Positions 26,540 to 34,731 of a DNA stretch of 64,000 nucleotides are shown here, piece after piece. The stretch comes from Cupriavidus taiwanensis LMG 19424. GTDB taxonomy: Bacteria; Pseudomonadota; Gammaproteobacteria; Burkholderiales; Burkholderiaceae. A program made the position numbers and the translations under genes. Every line of letters begins with the position of its first letter. Within the stretch, counting starts at the first letter, position 1. The stretch lies in NCBI RefSeq assembly GCF_000069785.1, contig NC_010530.1, forward strand, positions 1,978,001 through 2,042,000, read 5' to 3'. The notes beneath the pieces were generated by a model. The model was not told the origin of the DNA. It saw only the letters and a program-made list of their open reading frames with translations, and did no database searches.

Positions 26540-27880
26540 TCACACCAACCCGATATCCCGCCCCGCCACCCCCGGAAACACCTGCGCCAGCCGCGCCGCA
26601 TCGAGCCCGTACAACCTGCGGAACAGCGCGCCCAGCAGCGCCCGGTACTCGTTGCGCACCGGCCAGTCGCGATCCTGGTTGAGCGTGGCGGCTTCCACCG
26701 CGACCTGCTCGCCGGCGATGCGCCCGCCGCGCACGGTGCCACCCAGCACCCAGTAGACCGTGCCGTGGCCATGGTCGGTGCCGCGCGTGCCATTTTCGCG
26801 GAAGGTGCGGCCGAACTCGGACAGCACCACCACGGTGGTCTTGTGCCATGCGGGGCCCATCTCCGCGGCAAAGGCGGACAGGCCGCGGCCAAGGTTGTCG
26901 AGCAGCCCGGCCAGCTGGCCCTGCGCGCCGCCCTGGTTGACGTGGGTGTCCCAGCCGCCCACGTCGATAAAGCCCAGGTTGAAACGCTCCTGCATCAGCC
27001 CCGCCATGCGCCGGGCCTCGACCTCGAAGCCGCGCGCGCTGAGCGCGCGGCGGCTGGCGGCCTGCATCTCCTGCTGGCGCGACGCCATGGTGGCCGGGCC
27101 GGCGCCGGCCATGCCGCCCATGCCACCGCCTGGCGCTTCCGCCTGCGCCTGGCGCGCGACGGTCTCGCGCAACTCGAAGCCCTCGTCGATCAGTGACTCG
27201 AAACGTGTGCCGCGATACATCTGCGCCAGCAGCCTGGCCTGGCGCGCGTCGAAGGGCGCGCGGCCGGTGCCCTTCAGCGAGACATTGGGCACGTCGCGCG
27301 GGCCGGACAGCACCAGTGGCAGCCCGTCGGTGAACGCCACCGGAGCGGCCTGGCCGCCCATGGCCTGTGCCAGCCGGTTGAGGAAGCCGCTGCCACGCAG
27401 CGCGGCCACGGGCTGGCGGCTTTCGTCATGGCCGGGCAGGCCGGCCTCGATGCCGTCCTGGGTCTCGAAGTGGCTGCGCGACAGGTCGTGCGTGCCGGCA
27501 AACGGCACGAAGGCCAGCTGGCCCTGCTGCCACAACGGCAGCAAGGTCGGCGCCAGCGCCGGGTGCAGGGCCCAGTCGCCTATCCCCCGCGCGGCGTTGT
27601 CGGCGCCAAAGGCGGATGCCAGCGCCACCGCGGCCTTGGGGTCGGCGTCGGCGCCCGGCGCGGGCGGGCGGCGGATGGCGATATTGGGCCGCGCCGCGTA
27701 GTAGAAATCGCTGCCGGCCGGCACCAGCACGCTGGCGGCGTCATAGCCGCCGCGCAGGAATACCAGCAGGAAGCGCGCATCGGCCTGCGCGGGCAGCGCA
27801 TAGACGCGCGAGGCGATGGCGGGCAGTGCCAGCCCCAGCGCGGCGCCACCCATCGTCCTGAGCCATTGTCGGCGTTGCAT
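26540..27880 (-). CDS. DUF1501 secreted protein
   Basis: 446 residues. The start MQRRQWLRTMGGAALGLALP carries a twin-arginine-like signal. The body fits DUF1501, an alkaline-phosphatase/sulfatase-like fold: FLRGGYDAASVLVP, GTHDLSRSHFETQD, GGWDTHVNQGG and VVVLSEFGRTFRENGTRGTDHGHG. The Asp/His clusters look like metal ligands. Its function is unknown. It is encoded 17 bases after the DUF1800 gene; this pairing is very common, and the two are assumed to work together in the periplasm or outside the cell. Confidence 0.85.
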   Translation of the reverse strand: MQRRQWLRTMGGAALGLALPAIASRVYALPAQADARFLLVFLRGGYDAASVLVPAGSDFYYAARPNIAIRRPPAPGADADPKAAVALASAFGADNAARGIGDWALHPALAPTLLPLWQQGQLAFVPFAGTHDLSRSHFETQDGIEAGLPGHDESRQPVAALRGSGFLNRLAQAMGGQAAPVAFTDGLPLVLSGPRDVPNVSLKGTGRAPFDARQARLLAQMYRGTRFESLIDEGFELRETVARQAQAEAPGGGMGGMAGAGPATMASRQQEMQAASRRALSARGFEVEARRMAGLMQERFNLGFIDVGGWDTHVNQGGAQGQLAGLLDNLGRGLSAFAAEMGPAWHKTTVVVLSEFGRTFRENGTRGTDHGHGTVYWVLGGTVRGGRIAGEQVAVEAATLNQDRDWPVRNEYRALLGALFRRLYGLDAARLAQVFPGVAGRDIGLV

Positions 27881-27897
27881 GGTGCTCTCCGTTGCCT

Positions 27898-29499
27898 TCA
27901 GCGCTGCATCCATTCGGGCGAAGCCAGCAGCATCGTGTTCCATTCGGCCTGCGACTCGGCCTGGGCCAGCGCGGCGCGCGTGGCGGGTCCCAGAGTGGCG
28001 TCGATGGCCTCGTAATACAGCTTGTTGCCGATCGTCGGGAAGCGCGCGCCGCGCGGCACGGCGCCATCGCCCGCGAACAACCCCGCCGGCCCGGAGCCGA
28101 TCGCCCGCGCAATCTCGAAGCGCCGCACCATCTGCCCCGAACTGGCCCACGCGCTTTCCGCCGAGGGGTAGCCGTCGGGGGCCACGTGGCCGTACAGCGG
28201 CTCGCCGAGTTGGTTCAGCCAGTTCATCACCGGGCGCAGGTTGGCCACCGGGCGGCCCTCGTACGCCAGCCGCAGCGACGACACCACATAGACCATCGGA
28301 TCCTTGAACTTGCGCGGGGACAGGTCCGCTTGCCGGTCCAGTTCGGGCGCCAGCAACATGGTGCGCAGCACCGCGGCGATATCGCCGTCGGTACGCGTGA
28401 AGGTCTGCGCCATGCGCTCGACCAGCGCGGCAGGCGGGCTGTCGGCGATAAAGTGGGCCGCCAGCCGGGCACTGACAAAGCGCGCCGTGGCCGGCTCGCG
28501 CGCCAGCATCGACACCGCGCGCGCCACTTCGTCCAGGCCGGACGGCTCGATGCGCTGGCCCAGCAGCATCTTGGCGCCGAAGTCGTGGCGCGCGGGATGG
28601 AACTCGAACAGCCCGTCGCTGCGGTACAGGCCGGCGCGCGCCGGCGGCAGCCTGGGCAGCGGCGTGCCGCGCAGGTTCACGCCCACGCCGGTCAGCACGC
28701 GCGCCAGTTCCTGCACGTCCTGCTGCGTATAGCGCGAGCCGCTGGGCCCGCCGGAAACCCCCAGCGTATGCAGCTCCATCAGTTCGCGCGCGTAGTTTTC
28801 ATTGACGCGGTTGACGCTGCTCTGGGCATTGTCGAGATAGACCAGCATCGCCGGCGCGGTCACCGTGGCCATCAGCAGGTCGCGGAACCGGCCCAGTGCG
28901 TGCGGGCGGATGACGCGCTCTTCGTAGTCGGCCAGCAGCAGCCCGACCTGGCCCTTGCCCGCGTAGACATTGAAATGGTTCATCCAGAACCACGTCATCT
29001 GCTCGCGCAGCTGCGCCGGGGAATACAAGGCGCGCAGCAGGTGGCGCCGCGCCACATCGGCCACGATCTCGCGGCCCTGCAGGTTGAGCGCCTGGCGCGC
29101 CTGCTGGCGGCTGGCGTCGTCAGGCAGGGCGTCGATGCGCTGGCGTGCCTCGCGCGCGGCCTGGACCTGCGCCGCGGCGCCGTCGCGCAGGTTGGGCAAG
29201 GCGGCAATGGCGGCGGCCAGTTCGGGAGGATCGGCCAGAGGCATCGCCAGTTGCTGCGCGAGGAAGCCCTTGCGGCCCAGCCGGCGCAGCGCGTCCAGCG
29301 AAGCCTGGTCGGCGCCATAGGTGACGGTATTGAGCCAGCGCAGGTCGGCGGCTGTGGCGCCATGGCCGTCGGCGTTGCCGGCCCCGGCCGTCAGTTGGGC
29401 ACAGCCGGCCAGCGACGCGGCCAGCGCCAGCGCGACGGCGGCGCCCCACGCGGCGAGGCGCCCGCGGCCGGGCGGTATCGGATGCTGCGCTGGATCCAT
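27898..29499 (-). CDS. DUF1800 lipoprotein
   Basis: 533 residues from the ATG behind GAGGGGAA. The signal ends in lipobox LAGC with C33. The DUF1800 marks are present: LNTVTYGADQASLDALRRLG, MTWFWMNHFNVYAGKG near residue 190 and NENYARELMELHTLGV. The function of the family is unknown. It is the first gene of the DUF1800/DUF1501 pair and is divergent from the EamA gene. Confidence 0.87.
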   Translation of the reverse strand: MDPAQHPIPPGRGRLAAWGAAVALALAASLAGCAQLTAGAGNADGHGATAADLRWLNTVTYGADQASLDALRRLGRKGFLAQQLAMPLADPPELAAAIAALPNLRDGAAAQVQAAREARQRIDALPDDASRQQARQALNLQGREIVADVARRHLLRALYSPAQLREQMTWFWMNHFNVYAGKGQVGLLLADYEERVIRPHALGRFRDLLMATVTAPAMLVYLDNAQSSVNRVNENYARELMELHTLGVSGGPSGSRYTQQDVQELARVLTGVGVNLRGTPLPRLPPARAGLYRSDGLFEFHPARHDFGAKMLLGQRIEPSGLDEVARAVSMLAREPATARFVSARLAAHFIADSPPAALVERMAQTFTRTDGDIAAVLRTMLLAPELDRQADLSPRKFKDPMVYVVSSLRLAYEGRPVANLRPVMNWLNQLGEPLYGHVAPDGYPSAESAWASSGQMVRRFEIARAIGSGPAGLFAGDGAVPRGARFPTIGNKLYYEAIDATLGPATRAALAQAESQAEWNTMLLASPEWMQR

Positions 29500-29698
29500 G
29501 TGGTTCCCCTCGTCCGGTTCGATCCCCATCACCATGTTACGTGGCAAGCCCGCGCCGGTTGACGGCCCGATGCCGCGCGAGTGTTACCAATGCTTTCAGC
29601 GGGCGATTGCCGGATTTGCCAAGACAGCGGCGCCGCGCCTCGCTAGCCTTGCGTCTTGTCCTGACCATCCCGCCTCCGCGGTGGAAACACCTGCCCGC

Positions 29699-30622
29699 AT
29701 GCCCCGCCCCCTGTCCACTGCCGCCTGGCTGCCCGCCGCGGCCTTTGTCCTGATCTGGTCCACTGGCTTTATCGTCGGCAAGGCGATCGTGCCGCTGGCC
29801 GATACCAGCCTGTTCCTGCTGGGCCGCTTTGCCGTGGCCGGGCTGATGTTCGTGGGCTGGTCGCTGGCGGCGCGCGCGGCATGGCCGCCGCTGCGCGAGG
29901 CGCCGCGCCACCTGCTGGCCGGCGCGCTGATGCAGGGCCTCTACCTGTGCGCCGGCTACGGCGCCATCGCCCAGGGCCTGCCGCCGGCGATCATGGCCCT
30001 GCTGGGCGCGCTGCAGCCGCTGCTGACCGCGCTGCTTGCCATCCCCCTGCTGAAAGAGCTACCTTCCAGGCGGACCTGGCAAGGGCTGGCACTGGGTGCG
30101 CTCGGCGTCGCGCTGGTGGTTGCACCGGCGATGCAGGCCGGCCTGGACGGCGCGGCCCGCCCGCTCTCGCCGTGGATCGTGCTGCTGGGCGTGCTGGCCA
30201 TTGTCTCCATCACCATGGGAACCCTCTTGCAGAAGACCGCCATCGCCACCTGTGACCTGCGCGCCAGCTCGGCCTGGCAGAGCCTGGGCGCCCTGCTGGT
30301 CGCCGCCGCGATGGTGGCGGTCCAGGCAGCCGGCGCGCCGCTGCACTGGCACGGCGCGCCAGCACTGTGGGCCGGCCTGGCCTGGGCTGCCGTGGGCCTG
30401 TCCGGCGCCGGCACCTGGCTGCTGGTCAGCCTGGTGCGGCGCGGCCAGGCCGCCAATGCCGCGGCGCTGATGTTCCTGGCGCCGCCGCTGGCGGCGCTGC
30501 AGGCCTGGCTGCTGTTCGGCGAGCGCCTGAGCGGGGTGCAGGCGCTGGGCATGGCGGTGGCCGGGGCCGGCGTCTGGCTGTGCCAGACCCGGGGCAGGAT
30601 GCGGCATGCCGAAGCCCGCTGA
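29699..30622 (+). CDS. EamA/DMT-family exporter
   Basis: 307 residues with ten hydrophobic helices in two EamA repeats; the first starts WLPAAAFVLIWSTGFIVGKA and the second WIVLLGVLAIVSITMGTLLQK. RhaT/EamA carriers export amino acids or other small metabolites. The AraC-type regulator gene overlaps its end by 17 bases and may control it. Confidence 0.88.
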   Translation: MPRPLSTAAWLPAAAFVLIWSTGFIVGKAIVPLADTSLFLLGRFAVAGLMFVGWSLAARAAWPPLREAPRHLLAGALMQGLYLCAGYGAIAQGLPPAIMALLGALQPLLTALLAIPLLKELPSRRTWQGLALGALGVALVVAPAMQAGLDGAARPLSPWIVLLGVLAIVSITMGTLLQKTAIATCDLRASSAWQSLGALLVAAAMVAVQAAGAPLHWHGAPALWAGLAWAAVGLSGAGTWLLVSLVRRGQAANAAALMFLAPPLAALQAWLLFGERLSGVQALGMAVAGAGVWLCQTRGRMRHAEAR

Positions 30623-31370
30623 AATCCGCGCCGCGCCGCTGGTCGAGCACCGGCACTACCGGCCGCAACCGGAGGGCCACGAGCACGGCTACCACCAGCT
30701 GCTGTTCGGCCTGGCCGGCGCCAGCGAACTGGAGCTGGACGGGCACGTCTACCGGGTGGACGACCGCACCGGCCTGGTCGTGCCGGCCGGCAGCCATCAC
30801 GACTACATGGGCCACGACGGCAACCTGCAGCTGGTGGCGGACTTCCCGGCCCGGTCGGTGGCGCTGCCGGCGCGGCTGATGGCGCGCCCGCGCGCCTTCG
30901 CGCTCGACGGCGCCTTCGGCAGCCACGTGCGCGCGCTGGCGGCGCGGCGTGCCGCGGCCGCGGCGCGCGGACCGCAGCGCGACTGGCAACTCGCGGCCAC
31001 CCTTGCCGCGGCGCTGGCGGACCGCCTCGGCATACCCGCCGACCGCGACGTGTTCCCGCTGTCGGCCGTAGACGCCTACCTGCGCGCCAACCTGTCCGCG
31101 CCGCTGCGCGTGCCGGAACTGGCGGGGCATTTCGGCTGGAGCGTGCGGCGCTTCCAGACCCTGTTCGCCGAGGCCTTCGGCGATACCCCGCACCGCTACC
31201 AGACCCGCCTGCGGCTGGACCGCGCGCTGCAGTGGCTGTCGAACTCAGCGTTGCCGCTGGCCGAGATCGCGCTGATGTCCGGCTACCCGGACCAGACCAC
31301 CTTCACGCGCAGCTTCACCCGGCGCTTCGGGCTGCCGCCGGGAGCGTGGCGGGCGGCCACGCCTGGCTGA
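30606..31370 (+). CDS. AraC-family transcriptional regulator
   Basis: 254 residues. A cupin-like N-terminal sensing domain (HEHGYHQLLFGLAG, with LVVPAGSHHDYMG) is followed by the AraC DNA-binding domain with both helix-turn-helix units: LRVPELAGHFGWSVRRFQ and LPLAEIALMSGYPDQTTFTRSFTRRFG. It is co-transcribed with the upstream EamA exporter. It probably senses the exported metabolite. Confidence 0.9.
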   Translation: MPKPAEIRAAPLVEHRHYRPQPEGHEHGYHQLLFGLAGASELELDGHVYRVDDRTGLVVPAGSHHDYMGHDGNLQLVADFPARSVALPARLMARPRAFALDGAFGSHVRALAARRAAAAARGPQRDWQLAATLAAALADRLGIPADRDVFPLSAVDAYLRANLSAPLRVPELAGHFGWSVRRFQTLFAEAFGDTPHRYQTRLRLDRALQWLSNSALPLAEIALMSGYPDQTTFTRSFTRRFGLPPGAWRAATPG

Positions 31371-31454
31371 GACCGGGCTGCCGACTGCCTTGACGGCATG
31401 GCGTTTTCGATACCGAACGGCTAGAGTCCGAGAGGACAAGACACGAGTGCGGCG

Positions 31455-32258
31455 ATGCCCAGGCCCCAGATCCTTACCTATGTCGACGCCGGCGCTTCCG
31501 ACTGGACCGCATGCCTGATGCGGACCATCGGCCATCAGCTTCCCGCCGGGGCCTACGAACTCCGTGCGGTCATGGCAAACGAGATCCGGCACGACGCCAC
31601 GCTCTTCGATGATGCGGTGATGTTCGTCATGCCGGGCGGCGCCGACCTGCCCTATTGCGCCTTGCTCAACGGCGCGCCGAACACGCGCATCCGGCGGTTT
31701 GTCGAGGAAGGCGGCGTCTATCTGGGAATCTGCGCGGGCGCCTACTACGCGTGCCGCGAGCTGGCCTTTCATGCCGGCACCCGTGGCGCAATCTGCGGCC
31801 CGCGCGAACTGCGCCTGGTGGATGCGGTGGCAGTCGGCTCGCTGCCTGAACTGACCGGCGGCAAGCTCTATGACGGCACGCCGCGCACCACGGCCGCGGT
31901 GGAGCTGCGGACCACGGACAAGCTGACGGACGTCCCGCTATCGCTTTACACCCACTACCACGGTGGCTGCCGCTTCGACTTCGCCGACGCTCCCGCCCCC
32001 GGGACCGAAGTCCTGGCCGTCTATGCCGGGATTCCCGGCTCGCCGCCCGCCATCGTCAGCGCACAGGTGGGCAAGGGCCGCGCGCTGCTGACCGGGGTCC
32101 ATCTGGAAATTTCGGAACGCGAGTGCAAGGATGCCTTGCGTGGACACAGCGATATGTCCCAATACCTGCACGTGTGCGACCGGCTGGCGGACACCGGCGA
32201 TGCACGCCTGGCGGTGTTTCGCCGCCTGCTGGCGCTGGGTGGGCTTGCGCTCGGCTGA
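31455..32258 (+). CDS. BPL_N-domain (class I glutamine amidotransferase-like) protein
   Basis: 267 residues. FVMPGGADLPYCALLNG followed by VYLGICAGAYYACREL gives the nucleophile-elbow cysteine of the DJ-1/PfpI-like BPL_N domain seen at the N-terminus of eukaryotic biotin-protein ligases. VGKGRALLTGVHLEIS completes the core. No biotin ligase domain is present. Stand-alone members have no established function. It is downstream of the AraC gene by 84 bases and converges on the next gene. Confidence 0.8.
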   Translation: MPRPQILTYVDAGASDWTACLMRTIGHQLPAGAYELRAVMANEIRHDATLFDDAVMFVMPGGADLPYCALLNGAPNTRIRRFVEEGGVYLGICAGAYYACRELAFHAGTRGAICGPRELRLVDAVAVGSLPELTGGKLYDGTPRTTAAVELRTTDKLTDVPLSLYTHYHGGCRFDFADAPAPGTEVLAVYAGIPGSPPAIVSAQVGKGRALLTGVHLEISERECKDALRGHSDMSQYLHVCDRLADTGDARLAVFRRLLALGGLALG

Positions 32259-32264
32259 GCGGCC

Positions 32265-33419
32265 CTAGCGCTTCAGCTTCCCCTCCGCATCCTCGGTAAA
32301 GTAATAAAGGTGCGTATTGTCCGGCGCCTCGCTGATGCCCTCGCCGCTCGGACGGAATTCAATATGGCGCTGGAATTTTTCGCTGTCGGCGCGCGCGTCG
32401 CGCTCGGCGGTCTGCAGCGCGACGGCATAGGGCATGGGCTCCTTCGACTTCTCGATCTCCAGCAGCAACGTCTGTTCGTTGACCCGCACGCTGTATTTGC
32501 CGAGGTTGAACAGCAGGTACATCGCCAGCAGGTTGTCATAGTCCTGGTAAGCCCCGGCCTCGCGGCGGAAGTCCAGTGACAGCACCGAGGGAAAGCGATC
32601 GGGCAGGTCCTTGAAGGCGACCTTCTCTTCTTCTTGCGGATCGACATAGGTCGAGCCGCGGTACTTCTTGTACAGCACCACGTCCATGCCGTAGTTGCGC
32701 TGGGCCCATTCCCGGATCAGCTTCATCGCCATCTCGGTCGGAATATTGGCGGTGGCCGCCGCCACCATGCGCCGGCCTGAAAACAGCTTCGCGCCAGTTA
32801 TTTCCAGGTCGCGATAGCCGGCGCCGAACTTGAACGCGGAACCGATGGTCTTGGCGCAGTTCAGCCGCAGGTAATCGTACTGGATCGGACCCGGGTGATA
32901 TTCCGTGTCGCTGCGTTGCTGGCGATAGTCGTCGTTGATGCGGCGGAAATAGGCGGCCAGCGCCGCCTTGTCCGCCGCGGGCACGCCGTAGACCCGCACC
33001 CCGATGACCGAGCGCTTGTAGATCTCGCCGAAATCCAGGCCGAACGATGCGGTCTCGGCGACCGTGGACACGGTCTTGAACAGATACTCCTGCTTGGGGA
33101 TGGCGATCATCAGATCGGTGGTGTAGCGTCCGCTCGCGTGCGCGGGGTCGCGATCGGCGTAGAAGTTGGCCGAGTACACCCTCTCTTCGCCCGCCGCGTC
33201 GTCACGCAGCGCCAGCGCGATATGACCGGCGGATCCGCCCTTGGAGGTGCCGAAACTGATCAGCAGTTCCAGGTCATACGGGTCTTCGCGCAGCCGTGAC
33301 GCGACCTGTTCGAGGTTGGCGGGCTCCGGCCCGCCCTTGCTGCCGAATTCGCTGGCCAGGGCCAACCGCGGCAACAGCAACACCATCGCGACGAACCACA
33401 GCACCGGCCTCGTTCTCAT
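32265..33419 (-). CDS. Secreted Cys/His protein, possible permuted NlpC/P60-like fold
   Basis: 384 residues from the ATG behind GGGGGAA. A signal peptide ends near LALAS. Two features stand out: SAGHIALAL with H66, and later LRLNCAKTIGSAFKFGAG with C188. A histidine strand before a cysteine helix is the order expected in circularly permuted papain-like (LRAT/YiiX) proteins and in DUF4105-type periplasmic proteins. The C-terminal 200 residues are of no known type. I do not recognise a named family. It converges on the BPL_N gene. Confidence 0.55.
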   Translation of the reverse strand: MRTRPVLWFVAMVLLLPRLALASEFGSKGGPEPANLEQVASRLREDPYDLELLISFGTSKGGSAGHIALALRDDAAGEERVYSANFYADRDPAHASGRYTTDLMIAIPKQEYLFKTVSTVAETASFGLDFGEIYKRSVIGVRVYGVPAADKAALAAYFRRINDDYRQQRSDTEYHPGPIQYDYLRLNCAKTIGSAFKFGAGYRDLEITGAKLFSGRRMVAAATANIPTEMAMKLIREWAQRNYGMDVVLYKKYRGSTYVDPQEEEKVAFKDLPDRFPSVLSLDFRREAGAYQDYDNLLAMYLLFNLGKYSVRVNEQTLLLEIEKSKEPMPYAVALQTAERDARADSEKFQRHIEFRPSGEGISEAPDNTHLYYFTEDAEGKLKR

Positions 33420-33516
33420 TATTTCCCCCGACTTCGGACGCCCCTGGGCATGACCATGACATGCCGACGATACCATGCGGCCCCTCGGCACGGCGCACGC
33501 CCGCCCGGCGATCCGG

Positions 33517-33522
33517 TACAAT
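33517..33522 (+). promoter_or_regulatory. -10 element of the riboswitch/SMR transcript
   Basis: TACAAT lies 11 bases before the first riboswitch stem. A matching -35 element is not clear in the GC-rich upstream DNA. Confidence 0.4.
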
Positions 33523-33532
33523 GCTGCACTTT

Positions 33533-33597
33533 CGAGGACGACCTCGCCCGCCGTGGGTATGAATGTCCGGGACGGCCCGGCTCTTGATCAAGGAGCC
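33533..33597 (+). promoter_or_regulatory. Guanidine-II (mini-ykkC) riboswitch
   Basis: Two hairpins carry the diagnostic ACGR loops: CGAGG-ACGA-CCTCG (33533-33546) and CCGGG-ACGG-CCCGG (33567-33580), 20 bases apart. This is the exact architecture of the guanidine-II class, in which the two loops dimerise around guanidinium. Overlapping the 3' strand of the second stem, GGCTCTT (33579-33585) can pair with AAGGAGCC (33590-33597). That pairing hides the AAGGAG ribosome-binding site, so forming the ligand-bound stem should free it and turn translation on. The gene controlled is the SMR exporter whose start lies 4 bases further on. Confidence 0.88.
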
Positions 33598-33600
33598 GTC

Positions 33601-33915
33601 ATGGCCTGGATATTTCTCGTCATCGCCGGGGTACTCGAAGTGCTCTGGGCGTACTCCATGAAGCTGTCCGAAGGCTTTTCACGCCCCGGCTACTCGGCCA
33701 TCACGCTGGTGGCCATGATTGCCAGCTTCGCCCTGCTCTCCCTGTCCATGAAAAGCCTGCCGCTCGGCACGGCCTACACCATCTGGACCGGCATCGGCGC
33801 CGTTGGCGCGTTCCTGGTGGGATTGTTCGTGCTGGGCGAGCCGGCCAGCGCGGTCAGGATCCTGGCGGCGGGGCTGATTGTCAGCGGGCTGGTGATGATG
33901 AAGCTGGCTTCCTGA
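33601..33915 (+). CDS. gdx: SMR exporter, guanidinium exporter Gdx (SugE) type
   Basis: 104 residues, four membrane helices. The start MAWIFLVIAGVLEVLWAYSM holds the essential E13 and W16; SLPLGTAYTIWTGIGAVGAF is the SugE/Gdx signature rather than that of EmrE-type multidrug pumps. Gdx proteins export guanidinium in exchange for protons. The guanidine-II riboswitch directly upstream strongly supports this substrate. The start at MAWIF is fixed by AAGGAG 5 bases upstream. Confidence 0.92.
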   Translation: MAWIFLVIAGVLEVLWAYSMKLSEGFSRPGYSAITLVAMIASFALLSLSMKSLPLGTAYTIWTGIGAVGAFLVGLFVLGEPASAVRILAAGLIVSGLVMMKLAS

Positions 33916-34001
33916 AGCCACCTTCGGTCCCGACTGGCCAAACGCTGCTGGCGCCGATCTGCCGGCACGTTGCTTCACGGACCGCCTTGACCGGTCCGCG
34001 C

Positions 34002-34718
34002 TCAGAACGCCTTGCTCAGCTCCAGCCCGCCATAGAAGGCGCGCGGCTCGCCCGCGGTCTTCTTGGCGCCGGCAAAGAATCCCAGGTTCACGCCCTTGCC
34101 GACGGCAATGCCGGTCAGCACCAGGCCACCCTGGGTGGCATGGTAGAACGGGTCGCCGTGCTTGATGAATTCCACGCCGGCCCAGGCATCGCCGAAGACC
34201 TTGTAGAGCAGGCGGCCGCGGGCCCAGTAGGCCTTGGGCCCGAAGTTATAGCTGGCAATGCCGTTGATCGCCCAGTTCCGCGCAAACTCCTGTTGGCCCA
34301 GCACGGTCAGCGCGAGGCCCCACTCACCGCCGTCGGAGCGGTTGTCCGCCCCCTCCGGCGACACGCGGTTATAGCGGTAGCGGGCGCCTGCCGAGAACTC
34401 GGCCCAGCCCGTCGACCAGCCCTTCTGCAGGCCGAGCGCGGCCTCGGCGGCCTGTCCGTTCACCGACACGGTGGTCCCGTTCGTGCCGTATTTGTAGTGG
34501 TAATCGCTGATCACCAGCTTCTGCGTCAGGAATGGCACGGGCAGCAGATTGCCGCTGATCCCGGCGTATTCGCTGCGCTCGCCGCCGCCCGCAAGGCTTG
34601 CGCCGCCGAACAGAAACGGTCCCGCGGCCGCCTGCGTCGAGGCGAGCAGCGAAAGGCCGCCGAGTAGTGCCGCCGCAAGCCGTCGGCACGCCGCGCCATG
34701 GCCTCTGTGCGCCATCAT
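34002..34718 (-). CDS. bcsS: BcsS-like cellulose biosynthesis-associated protein
   Basis: 238 residues; ATG codons at 34718 and 34715 are both possible. A signal peptide ends near ASTQAAAG. The mature protein has the glycine-rich, aromatic beta-strand pattern of the BcsS family: FLFGGASLAGGGERSEYAG and later AFYGGLELSKAF with a C-terminal phenylalanine, as in outer-membrane barrels. Its role in cellulose export is not settled. It follows the BcsA-like gene after 13 bases, which fits BcsS placement. Confidence 0.75.
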   Translation of the reverse strand: MMAHRGHGAACRRLAAALLGGLSLLASTQAAAGPFLFGGASLAGGGERSEYAGISGNLLPVPFLTQKLVISDYHYKYGTNGTTVSVNGQAAEAALGLQKGWSTGWAEFSAGARYRYNRVSPEGADNRSDGGEWGLALTVLGQQEFARNWAINGIASYNFGPKAYWARGRLLYKVFGDAWAGVEFIKHGDPFYHATQGGLVLTGIAVGKGVNLGFFAGAKKTAGEPRAFYGGLELSKAF

Positions 34719-34731
34719 AAGGATTCCCTGG

